DNA of 64,000 bases, taken from positions 31,800-95,799 of the IMG/VR virus record IMGVR_UViG_3300027741_000040; one strand, 5' to 3'. Below, in pieces: positions 54,429 to 61,934 of the stretch. A model generated the notes under the pieces. That model ran no database searches and was not told where the DNA came from. It was given only the letters and a program-made list of their open reading frames with translations. Position numbers and translations under genes: made by a program. This stretch comes from a virus. How positions within the stretch are numbered: position 1 is the first letter of the stretch; every line of letters begins with the position of its first letter.

Positions 54429-55140
54429 CTTTTTCGTAATTATCTAGTCTTCCGATTATTTTACCAATGATGGGATTTCTGACAATATCAGCGTGCTCTA
54501 ACCTTGATACTCCTATATCCTCTACTCCATCTAGGGCATGAATCATATCATAAAAACCTCCTTGCATGTGTCTATGTAGGTCAGATTGACTAACGTCTCC
54601 AGTTAGAATCATTTTGCTATTCATTCCGATTCTGGTTAATAACATTTTAAGTTGATCATATGAAGCATTTTGGCACTCATCGGCAACAATAAAAGCGTTA
54701 TGAAAATTACGACCTCTCATAAGACCTAGTGGCACTATTTCAATTTTATTATTTGTTTTTAGGTTTACAAATTGAGCATTTGATATGAAGTAATTAACCT
54801 CGTCAAGTAATGGTAATAAATATGGATGTAATTTTTCTTCTGCTGTTCCTGGTAAATATCCAATCTTCTCTCCGGATTCTACTACTGGTCTAGTAATAAT
54901 AATTTTTTTGACCTTTTCATCAAGAAGATATTCTAGTGCCATGCCGATAGCGATATGGGTTTTACCACTCCCTGCTACGCCCTGACAAAAAGTAATAACA
55001 TTTTCTGCAGCATTTCTTATATATTCTTTTTGATTATCTGTTCTGGGCTTTAATCTATTTCGGTAAACGGCTCCTTGTTGAATAATATTGTTTGTTGCAT
55101 CAATCACCTTGGACCTTTTCTTTGTGTTTTTTTTTCTCAA
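54412..55140 (-). CDS. phoH: PhoH-family P-loop ATPase, 242 aa
   Basis: Walker A GVAGSGKT (54-61), IIITRPVVESGEKIGYLPG, AFIVADECQNAS (Walker B) and MILTGDVSQSDL are the full PhoH signature. Family members are RNA-associated ATPases common in phages; the role is unsettled. The start is TTG 55140, with AAGGG upstream and no ATG near the N-terminus. A promoter-like motif lies 44 bases upstream. Confidence 0.9.
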   Translation of the reverse strand: MRKKNTKKRSKVIDATNNIIQQGAVYRNRLKPRTDNQKEYIRNAAENVITFCQGVAGSGKTHIAIGMALEYLLDEKVKKIIITRPVVESGEKIGYLPGTAEEKLHPYLLPLLDEVNYFISNAQFVNLKTNNKIEIVPLGLMRGRNFHNAFIVADECQNASYDQLKMLLTRIGMNSKMILTGDVSQSDLHRHMQGGFYDMIHALDGVEDIGVSRLEHADIVRNPIIGKIIGRLDNYEKDERKS

Positions 55141-55183
55141 GGCTTACCCTTTACTATGAGAGAGAGATGTACCAATATATGTG

Positions 55184-55198
55184 TATAATACACCGCTA
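55184..55198 (-). promoter_or_regulatory. Promoter-like motif TAGCGGTGTATTATA, upstream of phoH
   Basis: On the minus strand it lies 44 bases before the TTG start in the only sizeable gap of this part (55141-55253). It sits in a small palindrome GTGTATAATACAC (55181-55193). The rest of the gap is AT-rich, with an A/T-only hairpin (55226-55244) after the RNR stop codon that might weakly terminate transcription. Confidence 0.6.
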
Positions 55199-55253
55199 TC
55201 TATAGCTTATTAAATTATTCTAATTAAATTAATCAGTTTAATTTGATCATCTT

Positions 55254-57446
55254 TTACAATAAACACGCTCCTCCAGCACAACTTATTTCTTCTATACCTG
55301 CAGTATTATCTTCGGTTTCTGATAGCTGGGTGTAGTCTACTTTTTGAAAACTATCAAATAAATCGCAATAGATTTTCCAATTATAGACATCCTTCATGCA
55401 ATATGTAAGTCTCTTGACATCTCCTTCAAAATATTTGCCAGCAAAGTTTTTCATTTTTGTTACAAATTTAATTTTGTGTTCATCATCAGTATCTTTGGCT
55501 TGATTCATTGATACATAATCGCAAGCAGCCCAAAGATTATTATTAAAGGAATTGAGACCGAGCTCTATTAAACCAGAACACCATAAAGCGGCATCCCCAT
55601 ATTCTTTAACAATTTCTCTACTAGTGTAAACAGTAGTAAATGGGGCTTGAGGATAGTCCTTATCTCCGCTTTGTGGAATCAGGGATATTCCTGCAAAATA
55701 TTTTCGATTATCATAAATATATTTAGTTACAGAATCCCACTCGTCTTGTTTAACTGTGACAGTATTACTTACGTTATGACTTAAATATTCCTGAGTACAT
55801 AATGATCTATTTTTACCAGATTGTACCCAGTTCTTTTGAGTCTCTTTTACAACAGATAGCATGTCTACTGCCGGTAATTGATTTCTTAACTTTGCACCAT
55901 CTGGAACCTCTATTGGAAATTTAATAACTTCATCAGTATTATTTGCTGACCATGAAGATTTTTGACAGGCTTGTGGGTTTAGTTTTTTAAAGTGTTGATA
56001 TGGTGCTTCTAAAATGTTAGCTTGTACATGACGTATATATCGTTTGGCATGGTGAGGATGAATACCGGAACTAGTCCCCAACATACTTGACGAAGTACCT
56101 TCTGGCTTCAAACAGGTTACTCTGGCAGCTTGATTAATATTGATCTTCTTAGCAATTTGCTTATTAGTCTCAACAGCAATCTTTGCTCCCTTAGTTAATG
56201 TTTTTTCTGATAATACCAGATCATGCTTTTCCATAGTGCCAGTTAATGAAACTCCAAGCAAGGCTTCTCTTTCAAATATCTTTTCACTAGTCTGTCCGAG
56301 ATATTCCATTTTGGTAAAGCCAGCCTGTAAAGTGCCTATAATTGCTGCTGCTCTACATCTCTCATAAAAATCTTCTTCGTCTTCTACACTAGAGCAATTT
56401 ATGGTAGAGAGATTACATCCTTGCCATCCAGTTTTTCCGGAGGCTTCTTCTATAGGCCACATTCCAATTTCGACACAAGGATTAAAAATCATTTCTGTTG
56501 ATTCGCTCCAAATAAATCCCGGTTCTCCAAACTCTTTTACTGATTGCATTAAGATAGCAAATTGCTCAAAAGTAGTTTCGTTCTTTAGGAGTAGTGCAGA
56601 ATTGTTGCTACGCGCTCTTTGTGGATTTTCTACATACCAATTGCCTGTTTTTGCTTTAGCCATCTCTTCATCGTCGGGACTAAATAGGGCTAGAGAAGCA
56701 CTTCTTCTGACACCACCAGACAGAACAGCATCGCTGCTATGCATAACAATGTCATAAGCGTCAATTGGTCTTAGTTTTTTTTGGCCGTTACTAATACATC
56801 TATCCAGCAAAGCTCTGATCTTCTCAAGTCCGTTAGCCAACGGTTCGTATCCGGGGGCTTTGCCAACACCAGATGCTAATGACGATCCCTTGGGTCTGAT
56901 ATTAGAATAATCAAATACGATATGACTATTTTTGTATTGTTTGAATTCTTCAACTGGCTTACTAAAATAAGAACTTAATAATACCCCCAGAGCATTGGCC
57001 CATCCTTCAATACTGTCATCAATTACATATTTGATAGCTTGATCATTTTCTATTTCATGTTCTAGTATTGGCAATTTTGCAACGTGATGTTTCTGTACAC
57101 TAAATCCTGTACCAGAACCACATAATAGCAACCAAAAACACTCTTGGAAGAATCTTAAGCGATCACAATAACTTGCTGTGCAATTATAAATTTTTGCATG
57201 TCTCTTTAGAATAGGATCTCCACCGAACTGCAATGCTCTTTGACTACCAAGAACCTTCTTTTTATACATAATATCATATGCCCAATCGATATCTTCTGCT
57301 ATACCAAAAGAGTCATATTGAGTATGCATCATTGTTCGTACTCTGTCAACAGCCTCTTTCCAAGTTTCTCTGCGATTCTTATCCTCTAACCAACGAGCAT
57401 ATTTACTAACGAATGTATAATTTTGTAGTTCTTGAAGAGCCGACAT
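55254..57446 (-). CDS. nrdJ: Adenosylcobalamin-dependent (class II) monomeric ribonucleotide reductase, 730 aa
   Basis: Length and order match the monomeric class II enzymes: RALQFGGDPI, CGSGTGFSVQ, DAVLSGGVRRSASLALFSP, the active-site NPCVEI (Cys near residue 324), GCNLSTINCSS, LKPEGTSSSMLGTSSGIHP and the C-terminal redox pair SCAGGACLL. It makes deoxynucleotides without oxygen-dependent radical chemistry and needs vitamin B12 from the host. It lies with the deaminase and a tiny membrane protein in one operon; AGGAG is supplied by the end of the tiny gene. Confidence 0.93.
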   Translation of the reverse strand: MSALQELQNYTFVSKYARWLEDKNRRETWKEAVDRVRTMMHTQYDSFGIAEDIDWAYDIMYKKKVLGSQRALQFGGDPILKRHAKIYNCTASYCDRLRFFQECFWLLLCGSGTGFSVQKHHVAKLPILEHEIENDQAIKYVIDDSIEGWANALGVLLSSYFSKPVEEFKQYKNSHIVFDYSNIRPKGSSLASGVGKAPGYEPLANGLEKIRALLDRCISNGQKKLRPIDAYDIVMHSSDAVLSGGVRRSASLALFSPDDEEMAKAKTGNWYVENPQRARSNNSALLLKNETTFEQFAILMQSVKEFGEPGFIWSESTEMIFNPCVEIGMWPIEEASGKTGWQGCNLSTINCSSVEDEEDFYERCRAAAIIGTLQAGFTKMEYLGQTSEKIFEREALLGVSLTGTMEKHDLVLSEKTLTKGAKIAVETNKQIAKKININQAARVTCLKPEGTSSSMLGTSSGIHPHHAKRYIRHVQANILEAPYQHFKKLNPQACQKSSWSANNTDEVIKFPIEVPDGAKLRNQLPAVDMLSVVKETQKNWVQSGKNRSLCTQEYLSHNVSNTVTVKQDEWDSVTKYIYDNRKYFAGISLIPQSGDKDYPQAPFTTVYTSREIVKEYGDAALWCSGLIELGLNSFNNNLWAACDYVSMNQAKDTDDEHKIKFVTKMKNFAGKYFEGDVKRLTYCMKDVYNWKIYCDLFDSFQKVDYTQLSETEDNTAGIEEISCAGGACLL

Positions 57447-57447
57447 G

Positions 57448-57585
57448 TTATCTCCTATTAAGTAGTGCGATGAGTCCTAGAATGATGGTGACAGCAAATT
57501 GTCTATTTATACCTGGGTCACCAATATATTCTAGATATGATAAATAAAATATTGAAATATAGAAAATGAAAATTGATATATTCAT
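57448..57585 (-). CDS. Tiny membrane protein, 45 aa
   Basis: ATG 57585 overlaps the deaminase stop as ATGA, and the frame ends one base before the RNR start. The product has two hydrophobic segments (ISIFIFYISIFYLSYL and FAVTIILGLIALL) separated by EYIGDPGINRQ, ending NRR. It fits a two-pass miniprotein. Its function is unknown; a translational coupling role for RNR is possible because the RNR ribosome binding site is within it. Confidence 0.75.
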   Translation of the reverse strand: MNISIFIFYISIFYLSYLEYIGDPGINRQFAVTIILGLIALLNRR

Positions 57586-58049
57586 ATTACACCACATAAA
57601 TTCTTGAGCCAAGATAGATCTGGTGTTACTTTCACTATCTTGATTCCGCTCATATTAACAAAAGTGTCAAATATTTTTTGTGCATTTTCATCAAACAGAT
57701 GAGTTCCGTGATCATCGACCATATAAACTGTTTGAATGCCTTCTTGCCACAGAGCCATTATGCAGTCATTGCAGCATTGGCCTGTTACATACGCTATTCC
57801 ATTATCTGGTCTAACCACACAGTTGGATAATGCATTTCTTTCTGAATGAACCATCCATACGTATTTATCTGGGCGATTCTTTGGAAGTTTACTGTCGTCT
57901 AGTCCTCGTGGATAGCCATTATATCCCACTCCCAGTATCCTATTATTTTGATCTGTTATCACACATCCGTGCTGAGTATGAATATCGTGGCTTCTTTGGG
58001 AAACAACTTTTGCTAGTCCCAAGAAATAGTCTGTCCAGATTGGTCTCAT
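57582..58049 (-). CDS. dCMP deaminase (zinc-dependent), 155 aa
   Basis: HSERNA (68-73, where most family members have HAExNA) and CCNDC (92-96) give the His, Cys, Cys zinc ligands and catalytic Glu. HTQHGCVI and GYNGYPRG are further dCMP deaminase motifs. It converts dCMP to dUMP for dTTP synthesis. It is immediately upstream of RNR, matching a nucleotide-supply operon. Confidence 0.92.
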   Translation of the reverse strand: MRPIWTDYFLGLAKVVSQRSHDIHTQHGCVITDQNNRILGVGYNGYPRGLDDSKLPKNRPDKYVWMVHSERNALSNCVVRPDNGIAYVTGQCCNDCIMALWQEGIQTVYMVDDHGTHLFDENAQKIFDTFVNMSGIKIVKVTPDLSWLKNLCGVI

Positions 58050-58061
58050 TTTAAGAGTTGA

Positions 58062-58307
58062 TTATTTTTCTAATAGCTTTTTATAAAATACTAGGGAAGT
58101 AACTGCTCCGGCTACTCCCATTATTACCCCTGCGGGCTGTAATGGAGTCATACCCAATAGATAGGTTATTATACCTCCGCAGTACGATCCCGCAACCCCT
58201 AGAGCTATAGTTTTCCAAAAGCCAAAATTTTCTTCTCCTGGCACTACACTCTTAGCTATAGACCCTACAAACAAACCATAAACACACCAGATCATTATAT
58301 TAAACAT
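58062..58307 (-). CDS. Transglycosylase-associated-like (GlsB/YeaQ type) membrane protein, 81 aa
   Basis: Three predicted membrane segments with VYGLFVGSIAKSVVPGE, FWKTIALGVAGSYCGGIITYLLG and AGVIMGVAGAVTSLVFY; the glycine pattern and P-G-E turn match the YeaQ/YmgE/GlsB family. The bacterial role is unclear (stress). In a phage near lysis-type genes it might act as a holin-like or membrane-modifying protein. Confidence 0.75.
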   Translation of the reverse strand: MFNIMIWCVYGLFVGSIAKSVVPGEENFGFWKTIALGVAGSYCGGIITYLLGMTPLQPAGVIMGVAGAVTSLVFYKKLLEK

Positions 58308-58698
58308 TTGCTGCCTCCACTAAAGTTGTTACTTCATCATCCGTGAGAATTTCTCCTGTTTCTAACAAAGCATTCAATATTGCTAAAGAATATTTTTCAT
58401 AATCTTCTTTTTTCATTTCTCTACGAAGAATTTTTTTAATTCTCATTTTGGTAAACCAGCCTCTGCGTTCACTAAAAGTATGAAGTTGCTCACCATACAT
58501 TGAATACTTATCTTCTGCTGTAGATTGAGCGGTTAGTTTATTTTTATTGCACTCTTGGAGTATTCTTACGCAGGTTAGGATGATGCTGATGATCATTAAT
58601 ATGGTTACTATAGCAAAACCATAATTGTCTGTTTTGGGAACGGTGGACTTCTCTAAAACTTTGATTGCGATAGTCTTCAGTTTTTCATTATTAACCAT
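58300..58698 (-). CDS. Single-pass membrane protein, 132 aa
   Basis: One hydrophobic segment (FAIVTILMIISIILTCVRIL, about 28-47) with the long C-terminal domain charged and helical (RGWFTKMRIKKILRREMKKEDYEKY). No family is recognised. It lies in the membrane/lysis-like block and overlaps the next gene by eight bases. Confidence 0.7.
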   Translation of the reverse strand: MVNNEKLKTIAIKVLEKSTVPKTDNYGFAIVTILMIISIILTCVRILQECNKNKLTAQSTAEDKYSMYGEQLHTFSERRGWFTKMRIKKILRREMKKEDYEKYSLAILNALLETGEILTDDEVTTLVEAANV

Positions 58699-58700
58699 AA

Positions 58701-59048
58701 CTATCTCCTAATCATTGGTGGATTTGGACATTTGCCGTCTGGGCAATTAACTGCTTTTGGAATAGATGGAGTTATTGATTTAATGGGCCCAAGAGACACA
58801 GAACCCTTATCTGCTTCACAATATGTACAATCAATTTTTAATATACCATCACCACTCATGTACCATCCCTTACCTTTGCAAACAGGACAGTCTTTTCTTT
58901 TGTACTTTTGTGATGTCTCTTGGGTATGCTTTGCTTTAATAATACCTCCAGCAAGAGTTACCGGGGCCGTTGTAGACCCATAGTAATGAGACTGGGTGAA
59001 TAACAAACTAACACAGAATAGACCAACAAATAATTTATTCATTTTCAT
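58701..59048 (-). CDS. Secreted or periplasmic cysteine-rich protein, 115 aa
   Basis: The N-terminus (MKMNKLFVGLFCVSLLFTQS) looks like a signal peptide with a possible cleavage site near residue 20. The mature part has CPVCKGKGWYMSG...CTYC, resembling the DnaJ CxxCxGxG zinc module, and NCPDGKCPNPP near the end. Either ATG 59048 or 59042 may be used. Export would place it at the cell envelope, consistent with a lysis-block function. Confidence 0.7.
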   Translation of the reverse strand: MKMNKLFVGLFCVSLLFTQSHYYGSTTAPVTLAGGIIKAKHTQETSQKYKRKDCPVCKGKGWYMSGDGILKIDCTYCEADKGSVSLGPIKSITPSIPKAVNCPDGKCPNPPMIRR

Positions 59049-59262
59049 CTTTCCATGGAAGAGGTATAATATTGTCGATAGTATCTATAACCCTTTTTAA
59101 TGGACGAGGTCTATTGGGTTTCACTGGAGTATTAGGGTTGTCTACTTTCGGTTTAGGTGTAAGTTTTTCTTGTGCCTTACTAAACAACCTTGATAGTGTT
59201 TCTATAACACGAATAATCATATTGATGATGGCTCTAATCTCTAATCTTTCTCTTAGATTCAT
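59035..59262 (-). CDS. Small protein, 75 aa, basic/proline-rich
   Basis: N-terminal amphipathic helix (RAIINMIIRVIETLSRLF), then a Pro/Lys/Asn linker (TPKPKVDNPNTPVKPNRPRP) and a short helix. AGGA precedes the ATG by eight bases, and a promoter-like motif lies 30 bases upstream. First gene of a unit continuing leftward. Function unknown. Confidence 0.7.
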   Translation of the reverse strand: MNLRERLEIRAIINMIIRVIETLSRLFSKAQEKLTPKPKVDNPNTPVKPNRPRPLKRVIDTIDNIIPLPWKDENE

Positions 59263-59291
59263 AAAAGATTCCTAGTAAGAATTTAGGTATG

Positions 59292-59307
59292 TATTAATAT
59301 ACACCTA
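59292..59307 (-). promoter_or_regulatory. Promoter-like motif TAGGTGTATATTAATA, upstream of the 59,262 gene
   Basis: It lies in a gap of 81 bases (59263-59343), 30 bases before the ATG, inside a near-perfect 24-base palindrome (59284-59307, four mismatched positions). An additional inverted repeat TAGCAA/TTGCTA (59329-59341) directly follows the protease stop and may weakly terminate the upstream unit. Confidence 0.6.
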
Positions 59308-59343
59308 ATAAGAGATGATCAATTAAATTAGCAAATTGCTATT

Positions 59344-60270
59344 TTAGAGATAGTCATCAAATCCATAGCTTGGTAGTTTTTGTAGGGGGAACCCATCAAA
59401 ACCACTGAAAGCATACGAACCATTCATGGCTAACATTCCGGCAGCAACATCAGCACGAATTAAGAAAGACCCGTCTGGAATTGGACCCCAATCAGGATGA
59501 CCCCCATCATTCCACTTACCCCAACTATTTTGGACTAAAAATGCGGGCTCACTACCAGTATCGTCACAAGCTATCCAAGCCATGCAATGTCCCCAATTAC
59601 CAGATGTTTTAGCAAATCCCTTTTTATCTCTCGTATTACTAAAACCATAATTAGAACATACAGCCAAACCGTATCCGTTAGCAAGGGCATCTCGTGCTTC
59701 TTCTACTGTTCGTATTAGTGAAGCAGTCTTAATTTGGTGGTCATTTGCAGTATCTATTACTTTGTCGGGTAGTCCACGACCTCCCCAGCCAGCACCAAGA
59801 TTACCGTTGTATTTGCTGAAGTCAGCAACTCCAGGGTAATTTTTCCTTACTACTATTCCACCGATTTTACTAACAAATTCTGCAGCCCTAGAGCAACTCA
59901 TCCCTTCACCAGAAAAGCCTCTTGCTCCATAGATAGCTTCTGTTGCTCCTTTTGCTATCCAGTCTTCTCTCTCATTTCCTATATCTATTTCTACGGCTCG
60001 CGTAACATCACAAGCATTTCGTGTTCCATGACTTACACAATCCCCAGTGGTTTGTCTTTCGTTATAAGGGTTTTTATCAAATTTTAACACACTCTTATAT
60101 GGTGTTGAGAGCTTACCCTTACCACTGCCACTAATTTTTTTACTAGCATCGCCAAATAATGGATACTTGGAAGTTTCCATCAAATGATCATATACGTGCT
60201 GCTCCCATAAGCATCCACTAAATCCTTTGCGATAATTATCGTATAGTTCTTTTGGCGTATATCGTGGCAT
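59344..60270 (-). CDS. Papain-like (C1A) cysteine protease, 308 aa
   Basis: Catalytic layout of C1 peptidases: Q73 with C78 (QTTGDCVSHG, where cathepsins have QGxCGSC), H228 (GNWGHCMAWIACDD) and N248 (QNSWGKWNDGG). A short N-terminal propeptide-like stretch precedes it; no signal peptide is visible. In a lysis-like block, possible roles are cleavage of host or phage proteins during lysis, particle maturation, or host takeover. Coupled by TAATG to the preceding gene. Substrate unknown. Confidence 0.85.
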   Translation of the reverse strand: MPRYTPKELYDNYRKGFSGCLWEQHVYDHLMETSKYPLFGDASKKISGSGKGKLSTPYKSVLKFDKNPYNERQTTGDCVSHGTRNACDVTRAVEIDIGNEREDWIAKGATEAIYGARGFSGEGMSCSRAAEFVSKIGGIVVRKNYPGVADFSKYNGNLGAGWGGRGLPDKVIDTANDHQIKTASLIRTVEEARDALANGYGLAVCSNYGFSNTRDKKGFAKTSGNWGHCMAWIACDDTGSEPAFLVQNSWGKWNDGGHPDWGPIPDGSFLIRADVAAGMLAMNGSYAFSGFDGFPLQKLPSYGFDDYL

Positions 60271-60761
60271 TATTTTGATCCCGTGTTACAAGCCCAGGCT
60301 AAAGCATTAAGACCTTCTACAGCTTTAACTCTAAGCTCTTTGGATAAGAGAATTTGATCATCGCCAATAGCAGTAACTACTACTTCTTTTGCTTCTTTAG
60401 CTAGATTTGGATACTTACCTTTCATATCTAGTCTAAGCATAACTCCGGCTAAACTATTTGCTTGACGAATTTCTTCAGTACTTTTAATTACTTGATCTTC
60501 ACCATCAAGCTCTACCAGTTTTGCTAGGTCAATATACAAGTCTCTTAATCTTTTAGCATCACTTTTAGCCCCAGCTTCTTTTAGTAGTAAAACTACGTCA
60601 TCGGCTTCTTTTTTTAAAGCTTGGTCTGTTGGTTCCGGTAGTTCCAAAACATCAATAGATACTGGTTTATTTGGACCAAGAAAATTTGAAAACTCTGGTT
60701 TAAGTAGACCAACAACAATCAATAGAGCAGCTAATCCTAGTAATATATTTTTTTGATTCAT
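60270..60761 (-). CDS. N-terminally anchored protein, 163 aa
   Basis: One hydrophobic N-terminal segment (ILLGLAALLIVVGLL) as signal anchor; the rest is helical and acidic, probably outside the inner membrane (DVVLLLKEAGAKSDAKRLRDLYIDLAKLVEL and so on). No lysozyme or spanin lipobox motif is seen. It could be a spanin-like or accessory lysis protein; unproven. Confidence 0.7.
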   Translation of the reverse strand: MNQKNILLGLAALLIVVGLLKPEFSNFLGPNKPVSIDVLELPEPTDQALKKEADDVVLLLKEAGAKSDAKRLRDLYIDLAKLVELDGEDQVIKSTEEIRQANSLAGVMLRLDMKGKYPNLAKEAKEVVVTAIGDDQILLSKELRVKAVEGLNALAWACNTGSK

Positions 60762-61147
60762 GATACCTTATCCTCATTTTGTTGACATACATTTGGACTT
60801 AAGTAAGGAAACATTTGGTCAGCAACCTTGACTGCTTCTGAACATCCGCTCTGAACAGCAAGGTCACGAGTTTGTTTCCATGAGACCACTAGCTTAAAAA
60901 AAGTATCTTCGGGATCATTTTTCTTTGGTACAACCACCGGCGAAATTGATGGAACACTAACAACTGGTAGAGATGTATTGGATGGAACCCCTTTAATTTT
61001 TTCAACTAAACCAGTCAATAGTTTTTGTACTGGACTAAGTTTATCCTTAAACATAACCCATAGTACAAGACCAACACCAGCATAAAGAGCCAAATCCGTT
61101 GTGCTCAAACGACTACTAAATTCTTGAAAGCTTTCTGTAAAATTCAT
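60758..61147 (-). CDS. Single-pass membrane protein, 129 aa
   Basis: The start at ATG 61147 has AAGGAAA upstream and lies after the upstream stop; a longer frame start would be deep in the neighbour. Hydrophobic segment LALYAGVGLVLWVMF (about 19-33), then amphipathic KLLTGLVEKIKG and a Pro/Val-rich linker. ATGA overlap with the next gene. Role unknown. Confidence 0.7.
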   Translation of the reverse strand: MNFTESFQEFSSRLSTTDLALYAGVGLVLWVMFKDKLSPVQKLLTGLVEKIKGVPSNTSLPVVSVPSISPVVVPKKNDPEDTFFKLVVSWKQTRDLAVQSGCSEAVKVADQMFPYLSPNVCQQNEDKVS

Positions 61148-61157
61148 TTTATTTTCC

Positions 61158-61583
61158 TTATTTGTCTGAAACGGGAGGCGTATTATCAACGACAGGATCA
61201 ACCTTAGTATTGGGATCAACAAAAATTCCACTATTTCTGAAAGTGGTAACCAAAGCATCAATAGTTGCACTAACTAACAGCATGAGAATTTGTTTCACGT
61301 ACTTCTGTATAATAGGTTGAAAAAGTTGTGGAACAAATGGAAAATTTATTATTGTAAATACTTGATCATAAAAGTTAGAGATCATAGTCATAGCAAGTGT
61401 TTTTTTATCAGCCCCCTTAAGAGAGGGACTATTATCTTCTATACTTTGAATAACTTCTGCTGTAGCTAACTGTAAAACATTCCATGCTTGTGGTACAGCT
61501 ACTGCTTTTGCATTTTTAAGTATCTCTTTAGCTTTAACTACTAGATCACCAAGATCATTTACTGACAGGTTTTGGGTTTGCAT
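61158..61583 (-). CDS. Hydrophobic protein, 141 aa, holin-like candidate
   Basis: Helical, with a hydrophobic centre (FTIINFPFVPQLFQPIIQKYVKQILMLLVSATIDALVTTF) and a Pro/Asp-rich tail (FVDPNTKVDPVVDNTPPVSD). It overlaps the holin-type gene before it by 29 bases. No family is recognised; a pore-forming or membrane-associated role is suggested only by composition and place. Confidence 0.65.
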   Translation of the reverse strand: MQTQNLSVNDLGDLVVKAKEILKNAKAVAVPQAWNVLQLATAEVIQSIEDNSPSLKGADKKTLAMTMISNFYDQVFTIINFPFVPQLFQPIIQKYVKQILMLLVSATIDALVTTFRNSGIFVDPNTKVDPVVDNTPPVSDK

Positions 61584-61881
61584 TTTTCTTTCTCTTTTTT
61601 CTTAATGGTTCAGAATTTTTCCTATTAGCTTCTTTTCTTTCTTCTGGAGTGGCTGTGCTCCACCAGGTTTTCTTTAAATCTGTTCTTCCTTTGATATATT
61701 TAAATAATACTGTTAGTTGTCCAATAATAAGAATTGTAGCTTCTAGGCCTCTACTAGTTTCTTGAATCAAATCTTCTTTTTGAGAGTTTTCTCCAATAAT
61801 TCCCATTAGATATAGTCCACTAAAAATGAAACTAACGGCTGTAAACCAAAATTCTGAACTTTTCCAACCTGGTTTAATCAT
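61555..61881 (-). CDS. Holin-like small membrane protein, 108 aa
   Basis: Begins KPGWKSSEFWFTAVSFIFSG, followed by LYLMGIIGE and a second hydrophobic helix (LEATILIIGQLTVLFKYI), then a strongly basic tail (RKEANRKNSEPLRKKRKKNA). Two membrane helices plus a basic C-terminus match class II-type holins. A promoter-like motif lies 37 bases upstream; GGAG precedes the ATG. Confidence 0.7.
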   Translation of the reverse strand: MIKPGWKSSEFWFTAVSFIFSGLYLMGIIGENSQKEDLIQETSRGLEATILIIGQLTVLFKYIKGRTDLKKTWWSTATPEERKEANRKNSEPLRKKRKKNANPKPVSK

Positions 61882-61917
61882 AATAGTTTATCTCCTATTT
61901 TAAAGACTTCTATTATA

Positions 61918-61934
61918 TATTATATACACCGCTA
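61918..61934 (-). promoter_or_regulatory. Promoter-like motif TAGCGGTGTATATAATA, upstream of the holin-like gene
   Basis: The first three bases are the TAG stop of the HNH gene; the rest is intergenic, ending 37 bases before the ATG. It shares TAGCGGTGTAT with the phoH copy and is the best match to a -10-like A/T run (TATAATA). Confidence 0.65.

Noticed and set aside
60758-61270. Longer form (170 aa) of the 60,758 gene starting inside the neighbouring gene
   Set aside because: The first 41 residues overlap the neighbour and lack a ribosome binding site; ATG 61147 has AAGGAAA in place.
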